Assembly (NCBI RefSeq): GCF_008369195.1
Contig: NZ_VOBC01000005.1
Coordinates: forward strand, 70,658-134,657
DNA: 64,000 bases
Source: Sporosarcina sp. ANT_H38
GTDB lineage: Bacteria; Bacillota; Bacilli; Bacillales_A; Planococcaceae
Direction: 5' to 3'
Both the position numbers and the translations under genes were made by a program. The notes below the pieces were generated by a model that worked only from the letters and a program-made list of their open reading frames with translations, ran no database searches and was not told the origin of the DNA. Every line of letters starts with the position of its first letter. The first letter of the stretch is position 1. This document shows, piece after piece, positions 1 through 8,528 of this stretch.

Positions 1-236
1 CGATAATGATTACGCATGCTCCAGGCTGTATGTTCATTAGTGATATAAGGGACGAAAAGTATAGTATTTTATAAACTTTTACAAGGAAAAAAATCTTGAT
101 TACAAGCCTAAAATGAAGATCCTTAGAGCCTTTGGGCTAATGGATGACTATTAATAAAAATATAACGACCCCCTCCTACATTGAGATTATAGGAGGGGGT
201 CGTTGAATTCTAATTAGTTTTTAGATGGAGTGGTGA
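1..236. other. Intergenic left edge, no gene recognised
   Basis: No convincing reading frame or RNA gene is visible here. The only clear structure is the strong hairpin at 164-204. The rest is AT-rich. Confidence 0.5.
164..204. terminator. Strong 15-bp hairpin, probable terminator
   Basis: A perfect 15-bp GC-rich inverted repeat (arms 164-178 and 190-204, loop CATTGAGATTA-like). The minus-strand 3' side is T-rich (TATATTTTT), so it may end a transcript running leftwards. No adjacent gene end is visible. Confidence 0.55.
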
Positions 237-353
237 CAATTCTGTTGAGTAACCATTTATTTGCATGAAATACTGGTGAGAAGGGCTGATAACCTCCATT
301 TTTACTGGACTATTTTCTGACTGCTTTCGGCTAACTATTCATGACAGATCTAA

Positions 354-429
354 GGAGGAATTGCAATTCATTCCTCCCCAGAGGGGGTTCTAGCTACACT
401 TTTAGGGAGGAATTGTAGTTCATTCCTCC
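354..429. repeat. Two tandem GGAGGAAT/ATTCCTCC hairpins in copy A
   Basis: Arms at 354-361/370-377 and 406-413/422-429, separated by about 28 bp. They occupy the slot that in copies B and D holds an unrelated 17-18-bp hairpin. The same palindrome type recurs at 40700, 47271, 57178 and 63920. Confidence 0.6.
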
Positions 430-831
430 TTAGTAATCCTGTTGTGAATAGTTGCCTGTCGCGTTCCTACAATGTTCAAGTGAAAAATACAGTTATGTTT
501 GAAAGAAACGAATAGATGACTTTCTATAGAGAGTGTAAGTGCCCGAAGTTGCAATTTCGGGCACTCTTGTACATTGTAAAATGTGTTCCTTGCTTATTTT
601 TAGCAAAGAGTATGCATCTAATCATGTGATACCTATTAGAAAGTGACACTTCTTTAAAATAAATAAGTATAAACCATAGAGAAAGCATTAGCCGCCAAAA
701 TTGCATCTTTGGCGGCTTTTCTCCCGGTAAGAAGCCAGCTATTCATTCGTCCCAATAAGCTTTAGCACTATGTGTACTTAAGCATTTGGAGAGCGACGGG
801 TGAAGGACTACCATACGATTACAGAAAAAAG

Positions 832-866
832 TGTGTAGGGATGCGACAAAGTCGCATCCCTACACA
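832..866 (-). terminator. 16-bp perfect palindrome, terminator-like (copy A)
   Basis: Arms 832-847 and 851-866 flank a 3-nt loop. On the minus strand the second arm runs into CTTTTTT, so it reads as an intrinsic terminator for leftward transcription. The same hairpin with a T7 tail occurs in copies C (20461) and D (34207). Confidence 0.65.
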
Positions 867-1021
867 TCCAGACATCTCGGTAATCGTACTAGAAGTCATT
901 TAATCCTAAGCGGTCCCAATGCGCAACTATACAAGTGCGGCGGGGGATCAAGTTATTTACTGGTTAATTTTGGTGATCGACAGACGTGTAGTGGTAAGTA
1001 TCTTTTATATATAATAACGCA

Positions 1022-1789
1022 TTATGCTTTTTGAGCTACAAGATGTTCATCGAAAGCATCAATAATTTGCAGGAAGTGATCAGCTTCACGGTAGACGTGG
1101 TCAGCAAGAAGAGCAGGTATATTGCTCTTTATTTTGCATGCTTCAATTAAATCTCTTGCAGTCTTCTTAAAATCGCGTAACGATACAACAGAAACTCTAT
1201 TTTGGTCAAGAAAATGTTCTAAAAGCGGTTGAGTTTCTGACTGAGGACGCATATGATCCAAATCTTGTGCTTGGAAAAGTAGTTGGTCGAAATCATGGCT
1301 AAAATCACGCGCTTGATCGACAAGTTTTCTTTCGGAAGGATCTAATAGATGGCTGATGAATTTTGAGTGATCCGCCATTATTTTTAAGAAAAATACATTC
1401 TCTTTAATGATTGCCTCAGGTAAAGGTATCAACTTACCTTCATTTAATTCCTTCAATCGCTTAGCAAAATAAGCCGCCTCTCGGCTCGTGTGGTCAACTA
1501 ATAATGGAATATTATTGGACACAATTTGACATCGTAATATCAATCCAAGCACTTTTCGTTTATAAGCCCAAATAGAAGCCGTCGCCTGATACACTTGAAT
1601 GTTTAGTTGTCTAATTACATTTGGATCTGTGGTTGCGTTGTAGTTGCTGATTTGTTCTTCAATCCGTTCAAATACTACAATAAATTGCTGTGCTTCTCGA
1701 ATAAGTTCGGTATCATTTGCAGTAAATCCGAGACTTAAAAAGAAAGCGTGTTCCTTCATAATCCGTGCCCAAAATCGGATTTCGTCCAA
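1022..1789 (-). CDS. DUF2935 family protein (two ferritin-like helical repeats)
   Basis: A 255-codon protein that I recognise as DUF2935 (PF11155), a family of unknown biochemical function with two related helical bundles carrying conserved His/Glu residues that could bind metal. The duplication is visible: FWARIMKEHAFFLSLGF near the N-terminus resembles IIKENVFFLKIMADHSKFI in the middle, and PLLVDHTSREAAYF resembles PALLADHVYREADHF near the C-terminus. No membrane segment is seen. The given start is a TTG (1789). A good ribosome site, AAGAGGAG, lies further upstream before an ATG that is out of frame by one base. The frame is open upstream and would read IPTFVTQSLDEI, so the true N-terminus is uncertain. 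It stands alone. Confidence 0.85.
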   Translation of the reverse strand: MDEIRFWARIMKEHAFFLSLGFTANDTELIREAQQFIVVFERIEEQISNYNATTDPNVIRQLNIQVYQATASIWAYKRKVLGLILRCQIVSNNIPLLVDHTSREAAYFAKRLKELNEGKLIPLPEAIIKENVFFLKIMADHSKFISHLLDPSERKLVDQARDFSHDFDQLLFQAQDLDHMRPQSETQPLLEHFLDQNRVSVVSLRDFKKTARDLIEACKIKSNIPALLADHVYREADHFLQIIDAFDEHLVAQKA

Positions 1790-1924
1790 TGATTGAGTTA
1801 CAAATGTCGGAATCGCATATTCACTCCTCTTAAAGTATTGACCTTATCTACTCTATTCGGAGCAGGATGAATCCATGCTGTTTCTACTTTAAATAGTAAT
1901 AGTTTAGGATTAAGACACATGTTA

Positions 1925-2857
1925 TTAGGGGCTAACAACAGGTTCCATCACAGTTAAAGTCCGGTTATATGTGTTCATATTCAAGGTTGCGCCAATAGGT
2001 ATTGTTGCTTTGTATGTACCATGTGCAGTTGCTAGATTGGACATGAGTGGTTTACCCAAAGGAACTAGAAAATCGTTAATAAGATCTTGATAGGATTTTC
2101 CATATGCATCCACACAATTCGTACATTCACCCATTATTATCCCTATACAATCATCGAATTTCTTGGCCATTAAAAGATGATTCAAATACCTGTAAACAGT
2201 GTTAATCGGTTCATGCGTTTCTTCGAGTACGATAATTTTACCCACCGTATTTATTTCAAATGATGTTCCTAATGTACCTATGAAAGATGTAATATTACCT
2301 CCGATAACGGGGCCAGTTACATTTCCGGGAACTATGCTTTCTAGGGACATTCCAGGAGGATTATTAATTTCCCAAGGTGCTGTTAACGTAGTGGCTGCTG
2401 AGAAGAATTGATTGAAGTTATAGGAAGGAGTATTTGGATTGAAATCTATAAGGAGAAGGCTATGAAAAGTAATTAGGTTTGCATATTCGTAAAGTACATT
2501 CAGCAGTACCGTAATGTCACTGTATCCTGAAACTATTTTTGGGTTTTGTCGGATAATTGAAAAGTCGAGAAAGGGAAGAATACTTGCTACGCCAACTCCA
2601 CCTCGCGAAGGTAATATCCATTTCACTTCTTTATTCAAAAACATTTTCATCAAATCCGATGCCATTTGTTGAGGTGTCGCTGCAAGGAACCCATTCGATG
2701 AATAGACATGCTCTCCTACAATCACTTTAAATCCCCTATTTCTTAAAGTGGTTATCCCTTCGTTTATTCTGCTTGCTGCCAACGGACTACCTAATGTAAC
2801 AATTCCAACAGTATCGCCTGGCTGCAATCGAGGTGGCTTTATAGCCATTTTATACAT
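1925..2857 (-). CDS. LD-carboxypeptidase (peptidase S66, MccF-like)
   Basis: A 310-aa serine carboxypeptidase of family S66, which removes the terminal D-residue from muropeptide tetrapeptides or, in MccF members, cleaves microcin-C-type nucleotide peptides. Visible hallmarks are the N-terminal PGDTVGIVTLGSP, the glycine-rich PSRGGVGV, GYSDIT with the presumed nucleophile Ser113, the VLEET acidic segment and a late AHGTY histidine. No signal peptide, so it is cytoplasmic. ATG 2857 is chosen over the upstream ATG at 2896 because AAAGGGAG lies just before it and the protein then begins like its family. Monocistronic. Muropeptide recycling and microcin immunity cannot be separated by sequence alone. 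Confidence 0.88.
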   Translation of the reverse strand: MYKMAIKPPRLQPGDTVGIVTLGSPLAASRINEGITTLRNRGFKVIVGEHVYSSNGFLAATPQQMASDLMKMFLNKEVKWILPSRGGVGVASILPFLDFSIIRQNPKIVSGYSDITVLLNVLYEYANLITFHSLLLIDFNPNTPSYNFNQFFSAATTLTAPWEINNPPGMSLESIVPGNVTGPVIGGNITSFIGTLGTSFEINTVGKIIVLEETHEPINTVYRYLNHLLMAKKFDDCIGIIMGECTNCVDAYGKSYQDLINDFLVPLGKPLMSNLATAHGTYKATIPIGATLNMNTYNRTLTVMEPVVSP

Positions 2858-3167
2858 ACAGCTCCCTTTTATAGTTAATATAATCATGAGAATCATTGAA
2901 TCCTGTACTTACTGCTACCACAATTCAAAGGGATCATATTGTATTAGTAACTGGCACAGGAATACGTAATTAGTTTGCAGTTACAATCTTGAAGTTACAA
3001 ATATAGATGGGCAGTATTGAATGGAATCCTTCATTCATTCAATCAGCCTAGTTGTATCTTTAAGCCTAGTTAGAATTTACAGTTGCAGGACCTTTCGCAT
3101 ATGATATAATAAATAAAAAGAATGATTAGAATAATCTGTATTAATCATTTGGTGTGAGGTTATAATT
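2858..3167. other. Divergent intergenic region
   Basis: This holds the promoters of the divergent LD-carboxypeptidase and phosphodiesterase genes. Only the rightward promoter (3076-3105) is clear. No small gene is seen. Confidence 0.5.
3076..3105 (+). promoter_or_regulatory. Sigma-A promoter of the GDPD gene
   Basis: TTTACA (3076-3081), an 18-bp spacer and TATGAT (3100-3105), with an overlapping TATAAT at 3105-3110. It is about 60 bp upstream of the start codon. Confidence 0.6.
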
Positions 3168-4010
3168 ATGGGGGATTTTCAGAAAAAAAAGCTAGTATTC
3201 GTCTTTGTAAGTATATGTATGCTGCTTCTAGTTGGTTACGAGGCTCGACCTTTTAAAGCTGTGGATATTAATGGGATGATTAGCGTTGCGCACCGCGGCG
3301 CTTCCAATTATGCTCCGGAAAATACACAATCCTCTTTTCGAAAAGCGCTGGAGCTTGGGGCGGATTTCTTAGAATGTGATATTCATCTATCAAAAGATGG
3401 AGAGTTAATCATTATGCATGACGACAAGGTGGATAGGACAACAAATGGTTCTGGCTATGTGAAAAACTTCACGCTTGCCGAATTGAAAGAGCTAGACGCA
3501 GGAGGGGAATTTCATTCGTCTTTTGCAGGTGAAAAAATCATTACTTTAAATGAATTGCTCGATGAGTTTTATGGAGAGACTGGTTTATTAATAGAGATTA
3601 AGAAACCGGCCATGTACCCGGGAATCGAAGAGAAAGTAGCAGTGTTGTTAAATGAATATAAGGATTTGGACAGCATTATTGTTCAATCTTTCGATATCGA
3701 ATCGATGAGGACAATGAACAAATTGCTTCCGGAATTAGAAGTGGCCCTACTCATGAAACCATCCATTCAATCTCTGTCGCTTCAAAAAATAATTGACCTG
3801 ACATCCTTTGCAACATACATTAACTTTAACGTCTCCTATGTCAATCAACGCGTTATCGATCAAATTCATAATCAAGGCGGAAAAGTATTAGTTTGGTCTA
3901 CGAAAGATCAGGGATGGGTGAACAAAGCTTATCAATACGGAGTTGATGGCATTATTACAGATTTTTCAATTTGGCCGGTCGAGAGTCCCATTCAGCTGGT
4001 GCAAGATTAG
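3168..4010 (+). CDS. Glycerophosphodiester phosphodiesterase, membrane-anchored or exported
   Basis: A 280-aa GDPD-family enzyme that hydrolyses glycerophosphodiesters (lipid or teichoic-acid breakdown products) to glycerol-3-phosphate and an alcohol. Residues 8-24 form a hydrophobic signal/anchor, so the TIM-barrel domain probably acts outside the membrane. The catalytic set is visible: His42-Arg43 in AHRGAS, Glu51 in PENT, Glu69 and Asp71 in LECDIH and His84 in IMHDD. Length fits the bacterial family. The gene has its own promoter. Its likely terminator is now separated from it by MITE copy B. Confidence 0.93.
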   Translation: MGDFQKKKLVFVFVSICMLLLVGYEARPFKAVDINGMISVAHRGASNYAPENTQSSFRKALELGADFLECDIHLSKDGELIIMHDDKVDRTTNGSGYVKNFTLAELKELDAGGEFHSSFAGEKIITLNELLDEFYGETGLLIEIKKPAMYPGIEEKVAVLLNEYKDLDSIIVQSFDIESMRTMNKLLPELEVALLMKPSIQSLSLQKIIDLTSFATYINFNVSYVNQRVIDQIHNQGGKVLVWSTKDQGWVNKAYQYGVDGIITDFSIWPVESPIQLVQD

Positions 4011-4020
4011 TCAATAGTAT

Positions 4021-4704
4021 CACGTCTGTTGATTAACCATATAGTTGCATAAAATACTGGTGAGAAGGGTTTGATAAACACCATTTTAACTGGGCTATTT
4101 TCGGACTGCTTTCGGCTAACTATTCATGACAGATTTACTGTGGGTCCGAGTGTGGCTAGAAGTGACTCCGTCACTTCTAGCCACACTCTTTTTCATTAAT
4201 ACTGTTACGAATCGTTGCCTGTTGCGTTCCTACAATGTTCAAGTGAAAAATTCTGTTGCTTTGAAAGAAAAGAATAGATGACATTCTATGGAAAGTGTAA
4301 GTGCCCGAAGATACAATTTCGGGCACTCTTGCAGTATTGTACAATGTGTTCCTTGCTTACTTTTAGCAGAGATTATGCATTTAATCATGTGATGTCTTAT
4401 AGAAAGTGACACATCTTTAAAATAAATAAGAAAAAACCATAGAGAAAGCATCAGCCGCCAAAATTGTATCTTTGGCGGCTTTTCTCCCGGTAAGAAGCCA
4501 GCTATTCTTTCGTCCCAAAAATCTTAAGTACTCTGTGTACTTAATCATTTGAAGCGCGACGGATGGAGGACAAATATATGACACCTCGGTAATCGTACTA
4601 GAAGTCATCCAAATCCAAAGCGTTCCAAAAGCGCAACTATACAAATAGTGGCCGGCGGGGAATTACGTTACTTACTGGTTATTTTTGGTTGATCAACAGA
4701 TGTG
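4021..4704 (+). mobile_element. Hairpin-rich MITE-like element, copy B (8-bp target duplication)
   Basis: The cleanest copy, 684 bp. The left end is CACGTCTGTTGATTAACCA (4021-4039) and the right end is the inverted counterpart TTGGTTGATCAACAGATGTG, ending at 4704. The 8-bp CAATAGTA stands on both sides (4012-4019 and 4705-4712), a classic target-site duplication. It holds a perfect 18-bp hairpin with a T5 tail (4148-4188), the GTGCCCGAA/TTCGGGCAC hairpin near 4300 and the GCCGCCAAA/TTTGGCGGC hairpin near 4453. It lacks the 16-17-bp TGTGTAGGGATGCGAC palindrome found in copies A, C and D. No transposase. Confidence 0.8.
4148..4193 (+). terminator. 18-bp perfect hairpin with T-run (copy B)
   Basis: Arms 4148-4165 and 4171-4188, loop CTCCG, followed by TTTTT. 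It reads as an intrinsic terminator for the upstream GDPD transcript. The same hairpin occurs in copy D at 34623-34661. Confidence 0.7.
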
Positions 4705-4714
4705 CAATAGTACA

Positions 4715-4757
4715 AAAAGAAATCCAGTATCAGCCTAAATGGTGGAGACTGGATTTT
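4715..4757 (+). terminator. Displaced terminator of the GDPD gene
   Basis: AATCCAGT and ACTGGATT arms followed by TTCT. It lies just beyond the MITE copy B target duplication and in front of a promoter, so it was probably the original terminator of the gene ending at 4010. Confidence 0.5.
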
Positions 4758-4785
4758 CTAATTTGGAAACTCATAATTGGCTTTC

Positions 4786-4814
4786 TTGACATTGAAAATC
4801 AAGAGCCATACACT
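4786..4814 (+). promoter_or_regulatory. Sigma-A promoter of the D-Asp-ligase-like gene
   Basis: Consensus TTGACA (4786-4791), a 17-bp spacer and TACACT (4809-4814), 30 bp before the start codon. Confidence 0.6.
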
Positions 4815-4844
4815 TATGAGTAGAAAAGATAGTTGGAGGATAAA

Positions 4845-6059
4845 ATGACAAATAATAATTTCATACCAATCATTATCGGGACAGACATGAATGCATACAA
4901 CATGGCGATTTCATTCCATGAGGAGTATGGCATCAAACCAATTCTAGTAGGAAAAGAACCTTTATCATTTACTAGTTTAAGTTCAATTATAAAGACCATA
5001 GAACTCAATCCTAAACTTCCTGAAAAACAAATATTCGTAAGCTTCTTGAAAGAGGTTGCAGTGAAGTATGCTGAACCGGGGAAAAAAATGTTGCTCATTG
5101 GAACGAATGATCTTTACGTCCGGATGATTATTGAAAATGCGGACGAGCTGAAAAGTCATTTCGTATTTAATTATATTTCAGAACCACTTATGAACGATGT
5201 GCTCGTAAAATCGAATTTCTATAAGTTATGTGCTGAACACGGCATCGAAGCTCCAGCGACATATTACTATTCTTGTCGGGATGAAAATCCTTTCTCAGAA
5301 AAGGTAATGTTCCCAATCATTATCAAGCCAAGCAATGGAGTCGAGTATTATAAGAATCCGTTTACAGGCATGGAAAAAGTGTATAAGGTTGATTCCTACG
5401 ATGAAGTCCAGAAAGTTATTGAAAAAATAAAAGCGAGCGGCTATCAAGAGGACCTCATTATCCAGGATTATATTCCAGGGGACGATACATACATGTGGGA
5501 TTCAGTGTTCTATATGAACAGCCAAGGGAAAGCTGAACTGATTACGTTTGCTCAAGTTGTGCTACAAGAGCATACCGTCACTGCAATAGGTAATTATACA
5601 GCGCTCATTACTCGATATAATGAAGAAATTATGTTGAAACTCAAAGGCTTCCTTGAAGCACTGAACTACGTCGGCTACGCGAACTTTGATTTGAAGTATG
5701 ACGAGCGGGATGGTAAGTTCAAAGTGTTTGAAGTGAATATACGACAAGGACGGTCGAGTTACTATATCACTGCTTGCGGGCATAATATGGCAAAGTACTT
5801 GGTCGATGATGTCATCCATGGTCAACAGAAAGAGCTGACGCTACTAAATGAAAAATTCCTATTCACTGTCGTACCTAAAATCGTACTAAAGAAATTTGTA
5901 TCTAACCAAGAAGTACTTAAAGATGTGAAAGCATTGCTTCGAGCAGGGAAGTATGGCAATCCTTTGTTTTATAAAAAAGATCATAATTTCAAGCGGAAGC
6001 TGTATTTATTCGCTAGACAGATTAATTACTACCGTAAATATAAAAATAGTACATGGTAA
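4845..6059 (+). CDS. ATP-grasp carboxylate-amine ligase, D-aspartate-ligase-like
   Basis: A 404-aa ATP-grasp enzyme. The N-terminus FIPIIIGTDMNAYNMAISF and the later YISEPLMNDVLVKSNFY region resemble the enterococcal D-aspartate ligase (Aslfm), which adds D-Asp through its beta-carboxyl to the lysine side chain of peptidoglycan precursors. The ATP-grasp elements FPIIIKPSNG (nucleotide lysine) and FEVNIRQGRSS (metal-binding Glu/Asn) are present. Cytoplasmic, no membrane segment. ATG 4845 follows TTGGAGGA; an in-frame TTG four codons upstream is part of that ribosome site. A role in making the L-Lys-D-Asp or D-Glu cross-bridge is inferred from the family. No racemase is nearby, and other ATP-grasp substrates are possible. 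Confidence 0.8.
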   Translation: MTNNNFIPIIIGTDMNAYNMAISFHEEYGIKPILVGKEPLSFTSLSSIIKTIELNPKLPEKQIFVSFLKEVAVKYAEPGKKMLLIGTNDLYVRMIIENADELKSHFVFNYISEPLMNDVLVKSNFYKLCAEHGIEAPATYYYSCRDENPFSEKVMFPIIIKPSNGVEYYKNPFTGMEKVYKVDSYDEVQKVIEKIKASGYQEDLIIQDYIPGDDTYMWDSVFYMNSQGKAELITFAQVVLQEHTVTAIGNYTALITRYNEEIMLKLKGFLEALNYVGYANFDLKYDERDGKFKVFEVNIRQGRSSYYITACGHNMAKYLVDDVIHGQQKELTLLNEKFLFTVVPKIVLKKFVSNQEVLKDVKALLRAGKYGNPLFYKKDHNFKRKLYLFARQINYYRKYKNSTW

Positions 6060-6060
6060 A

Positions 6061-6096
6061 ACAATCCCCTATACGAAACGTATAGGGGATTGTTTT
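6061..6096. terminator. Bidirectional terminator
   Basis: A perfect 14-bp inverted repeat (6061-6074/6080-6093) with TTTT after it, between the convergent ligase and chemoreceptor genes. Confidence 0.85.
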
Positions 6097-6110
6097 AGTG
6101 TTGGGGTCTT

Positions 6111-7334
6111 TTAAGATTCCACTATCGAATCTAACTGCATGCTAATTTGGCTTAGACTGCCGGCGGACTCTGCAATCATGGCAATCATATTGTTTTGTTT
6201 TTTTATGGATGAAGTAATATTTTCTACGGATGTTGCGGTTTGCTGAGAAACACGGGATGAGTTTTGTATAGCAATCGTTATCGTCTGATTTTGTTCAGTC
6301 ACTTTTTTTAGTTCATCATTTAAGGTATCGATTGCTTCAATGGTTTGTGTAACGGCTTGGCGAATGGCGATAAATTCTTTTTCCGTTGCTTTTACGGACT
6401 CGTCAAGTTGTTTAGAATGGGCAATGGTTTCGGTCATTGTTAGGACAGTCTTTTCTGTTTCGTGTTCAATGCTAGCAATCATTTTTTGAATTTGTTGTGT
6501 CGAAGTATTCGACTGCTCCGCTAATTTACGTACTTCGCTCGCAACAACAGCAAATCCCTTCCCATGCTCGCCTGCCCTTGCTGCTTCTATGCTTGCGTTT
6601 AGTGCCAATAAATTCGTTTCTGAGGAAATACTTTTGATCGTTTCAGTTATCCGGGAAATATCCAATGTTTTATTATATAATGCTGAAATACTTACACTAA
6701 TTTGATCTGAAGCGTGTAAAGATTCTTCATTGGATTGTTTAAGCTGAGCAACTATCTTTGCTCCTTTTTGTGTTGCTACTTCTGAATTTGTTGTCACTTG
6801 TCTAATGATCTGATTTTGTTGATTCATCATATCAATCGATTCGTTCATCATCTTTACTCGTTCACTGACGATTTCCATATCTGTGACCTGATGCAAGACT
6901 TCGTGGGAGATGCCAAGGATGGCGCTGTTAATATCAACACTACTGGCTGAGGTTTCTTCGGAAATGGCTGTAAGCTCTCCTGCAGACAATATGACATGCA
7001 TACTCGCATCACTCACCTGTCGGAAAAGCACCTCAGTGTTATTTGAAAGGCTATGAATGACTAGATGTAGCTTTTCGATATCATCCGTAGTATTTAAACA
7101 ATCTATCTTGGATAGCGATGATGCCTCTAACGCTGTTTGAGCCAATAAAGTAAATGTTTTCGCGAAAATTAAATAGAATGCCAGTATGCTCAAAATCACA
7201 AGTATGCCAATCGCTAAATAGGTAAGAAGTAAACCTTCCCATTGTGCAAAAAGAGAGGCAGCTCCTCCGACGATTAATAAAAGGACACTATGAACAGTTA
7301 TTAGTTTTATGAATAAAGAATTTTTAATAAGCAT
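6111..7334 (-). CDS. Methyl-accepting chemotaxis protein without extracellular sensor domain
   Basis: A 407-aa chemoreceptor. Two hydrophobic segments near residues 8-26 and 34-55 are separated by only a few residues, so there is no extracellular ligand domain. Signals would have to come from the membrane or the cytoplasm. The rest is a long coiled-coil signalling domain with the conserved hairpin tip [19 protein letters not shown] and [15 protein letters not shown], which contacts CheA/CheW. ATG 7334 is preferred (GGAG eight bases upstream) over a GTG three codons earlier. No sigma-D promoter was recognised upstream. Monocistronic, ligand unknown. Confidence 0.9.
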   Translation of the reverse strand: MLIKNSLFIKLITVHSVLLLIVGGAASLFAQWEGLLLTYLAIGILVILSILAFYLIFAKTFTLLAQTALEASSLSKIDCLNTTDDIEKLHLVIHSLSNNTEVLFRQVSDASMHVILSAGELTAISEETSASSVDINSAILGISHEVLHQVTDMEIVSERVKMMNESIDMMNQQNQIIRQVTTNSEVATQKGAKIVAQLKQSNEESLHASDQISVSISALYNKTLDISRITETIKSISSETNLLALNASIEAARAGEHGKGFAVVASEVRKLAEQSNTSTQQIQKMIASIEHETEKTVLTMTETIAHSKQLDESVKATEKEFIAIRQAVTQTIEAIDTLNDELKKVTEQNQTITIAIQNSSRVSQQTATSVENITSSIKKQNNMIAMIAESAGSLSQISMQLDSIVES

Positions 7335-7405
7335 TATTTTCACTCCAGACTTTTTCCCTGTAGGATAAAATAGTTAAATACTATCAGATAGTGCTTGTGA
7401 AAAAA

Positions 7406-7441
7406 CGGTGTCAGACTTGGAGAAATCAGTGCCTGACACCG
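7406..7441 (-). terminator. Terminator of the PTS operon
   Basis: CGGTGTCAG (7406-7414) pairs with CTGACACCG (7433-7441). On the minus strand it is followed by TTTTTT, eight bases beyond the stop of the MupG-like gene. GGTGTCAGGCAC-type hairpins are common in Bacillales. Confidence 0.8.
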
Positions 7442-7448
7442 CTAAAGA

Positions 7449-8528
7449 TTACTTTTCGATTAGCTTAAATTTTTGCCAAGGTTGAATCTGATCTAGTAAA
7501 AACTGTTCCTCTTTGTCAACTGTTGCGATAATGTTTGTGTTTCCACTGTTCTCCATAGGAGAGAGGGCAACATGGAGTTCGCCTTTGTAACGCTCATAAC
7601 CAGAGTTATCGATCGTGACACTTCCACGCGTGATTGCATCTGTATCGTGAGCAGGGAAGTCATGTTGTTGATAGAGAATACGACTTTGCGTAGAACGGAT
7701 AACATATGCGGAAACATCTCCACGGTTGAAGTGTGGATTTTTTAACACAATTTCCTTCTCCATCTGTGTAGTTTGTTCTTTAAAGTCCACCTTTAATTCT
7801 ATTAAATAGCGGTTGAGTACTGATAAACTTTTCAACTCTTCGTCTGAAGCAAAAGCATTACCGATTATCAAATCATCGATTAAATTTGTTTGAAAGAAAT
7901 CCTTAGCTTGAACATCAATTGGTAAATAGCGATGTTCTTCAAGTGTAGGAAGGCCCTCTTGAACTGGCCATGGTCCAAACGCTGCGTCTCTTGAAGAAAT
8001 CATTGCTGCTGTACGTATGCCGTTTTCTTTATATTGGGCAGAGCATTTGAGGAAATGCTCTCTTGAGAGACCTGTATAGCGTCGAGGGTAAAAATTGTGG
8101 CAACCAATTATTTGTTGTTTGTTCGGTTGGTAGGAAAGAATGTTTTCAAGGTATTTCGTTCCTTGACTCATATTCAATTCAATGGAAAGCCCATAGTCAT
8201 TGAAAGACATGACGCTTTCTTCTAATCCTGAAAAACCGAGGTCAAGCCTTAGCCCGGATAGGCCGAGTTCCTTGAAATACGATAAATCTTTATAGGAAAG
8301 ATTTTTATCTTCGAAAACGGATGGACTGACATCCGCAATTACTTCAAATCCGAGTTCATTTGCCTTTTTTAATAGAGTTTGGAGTTGTTGGGTATCTTGT
8401 TCATTTGTTGCAGACATTAAACAGGTGAACATGCGTGTGAAACCATAGAAGCTAGCCTTTTCCATGTAGTTGAGGAGTTCTTTTTCTGTCCCGTATTGTG
8501 GATAAATTGAAATTCCGAGTTTTCTCAT
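7449..8528 (-). CDS. MupG family (DUF871) TIM-barrel protein, likely 6-phospho-glycosidase
   Basis: A 359-aa protein of the DUF871/MupG family: an N-terminal TIM-barrel (begins KLGISIYPQYGT; CHNFYPRRYTGLS in the middle) and a C-terminal beta domain. The characterised staphylococcal MupG hydrolyses MurNAc-6-phosphate-GlcNAc during cell-wall recycling. Last gene of the PTS operon; its ATG directly abuts the stop of the GH4 gene, so translation is probably coupled. The PTS here is of the lactose/cellobiose type rather than MurP, so the true disaccharide is unknown. Confidence 0.85.
   Translation of the reverse strand: MRKLGISIYPQYGTEKELLNYMEKASFYGFTRMFTCLMSATNEQDTQQLQTLLKKANELGFEVIADVSPSVFEDKNLSYKDLSYFKELGLSGLRLDLGFSGLEESVMSFNDYGLSIELNMSQGTKYLENILSYQPNKQQIIGCHNFYPRRYTGLSREHFLKCSAQYKENGIRTAAMISSRDAAFGPWPVQEGLPTLEEHRYLPIDVQAKDFFQTNLIDDLIIGNAFASDEELKSLSVLNRYLIELKVDFKEQTTQMEKEIVLKNPHFNRGDVSAYVIRSTQSRILYQQHDFPAHDTDAITRGSVTIDNSGYERYKGELHVALSPMENSGNTNIIATVDKEEQFLLDQIQPWQKFKLIEK

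Larger units (their letters stand above)
237..988 (+). mobile_element. Hairpin-rich MITE-like element, copy A
   Basis: A non-coding element of about 752 bp, homologous along its length to the copies at 4021, 20334 and 34120. The ends are inverted: CAATTCTGTTGAGTAACC at 237 and GGTGATCGACAGACGTG at 972-988. The flanks AGTGGTGA (229-236) and AGTGGTAA (990-997) match at 7 of 8 bases, consistent with a target duplication. Inside are several perfect hairpins: two GGAGGAAT/ATTCCTCC units (354-377, 406-429), AGTGCCCGAA/TTCGGGCACT (538-565), GCCGCCAAA/TTTGGCGGC (691-717) and a 16-bp perfect palindrome (832-866). Small frames inside it are not conserved as proteins. It encodes no transposase, so mobilisation would be in trans (inference). 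Confidence 0.72.

Noticed and set aside
524..706. 60-codon frame on the minus strand in MITE copy A, similar to a 70-codon frame at 4239-4451 in copy B
   Set aside because: The similarity is explained by the repeated DNA. The frames have different ends, no ribosome sites and run across hairpins.
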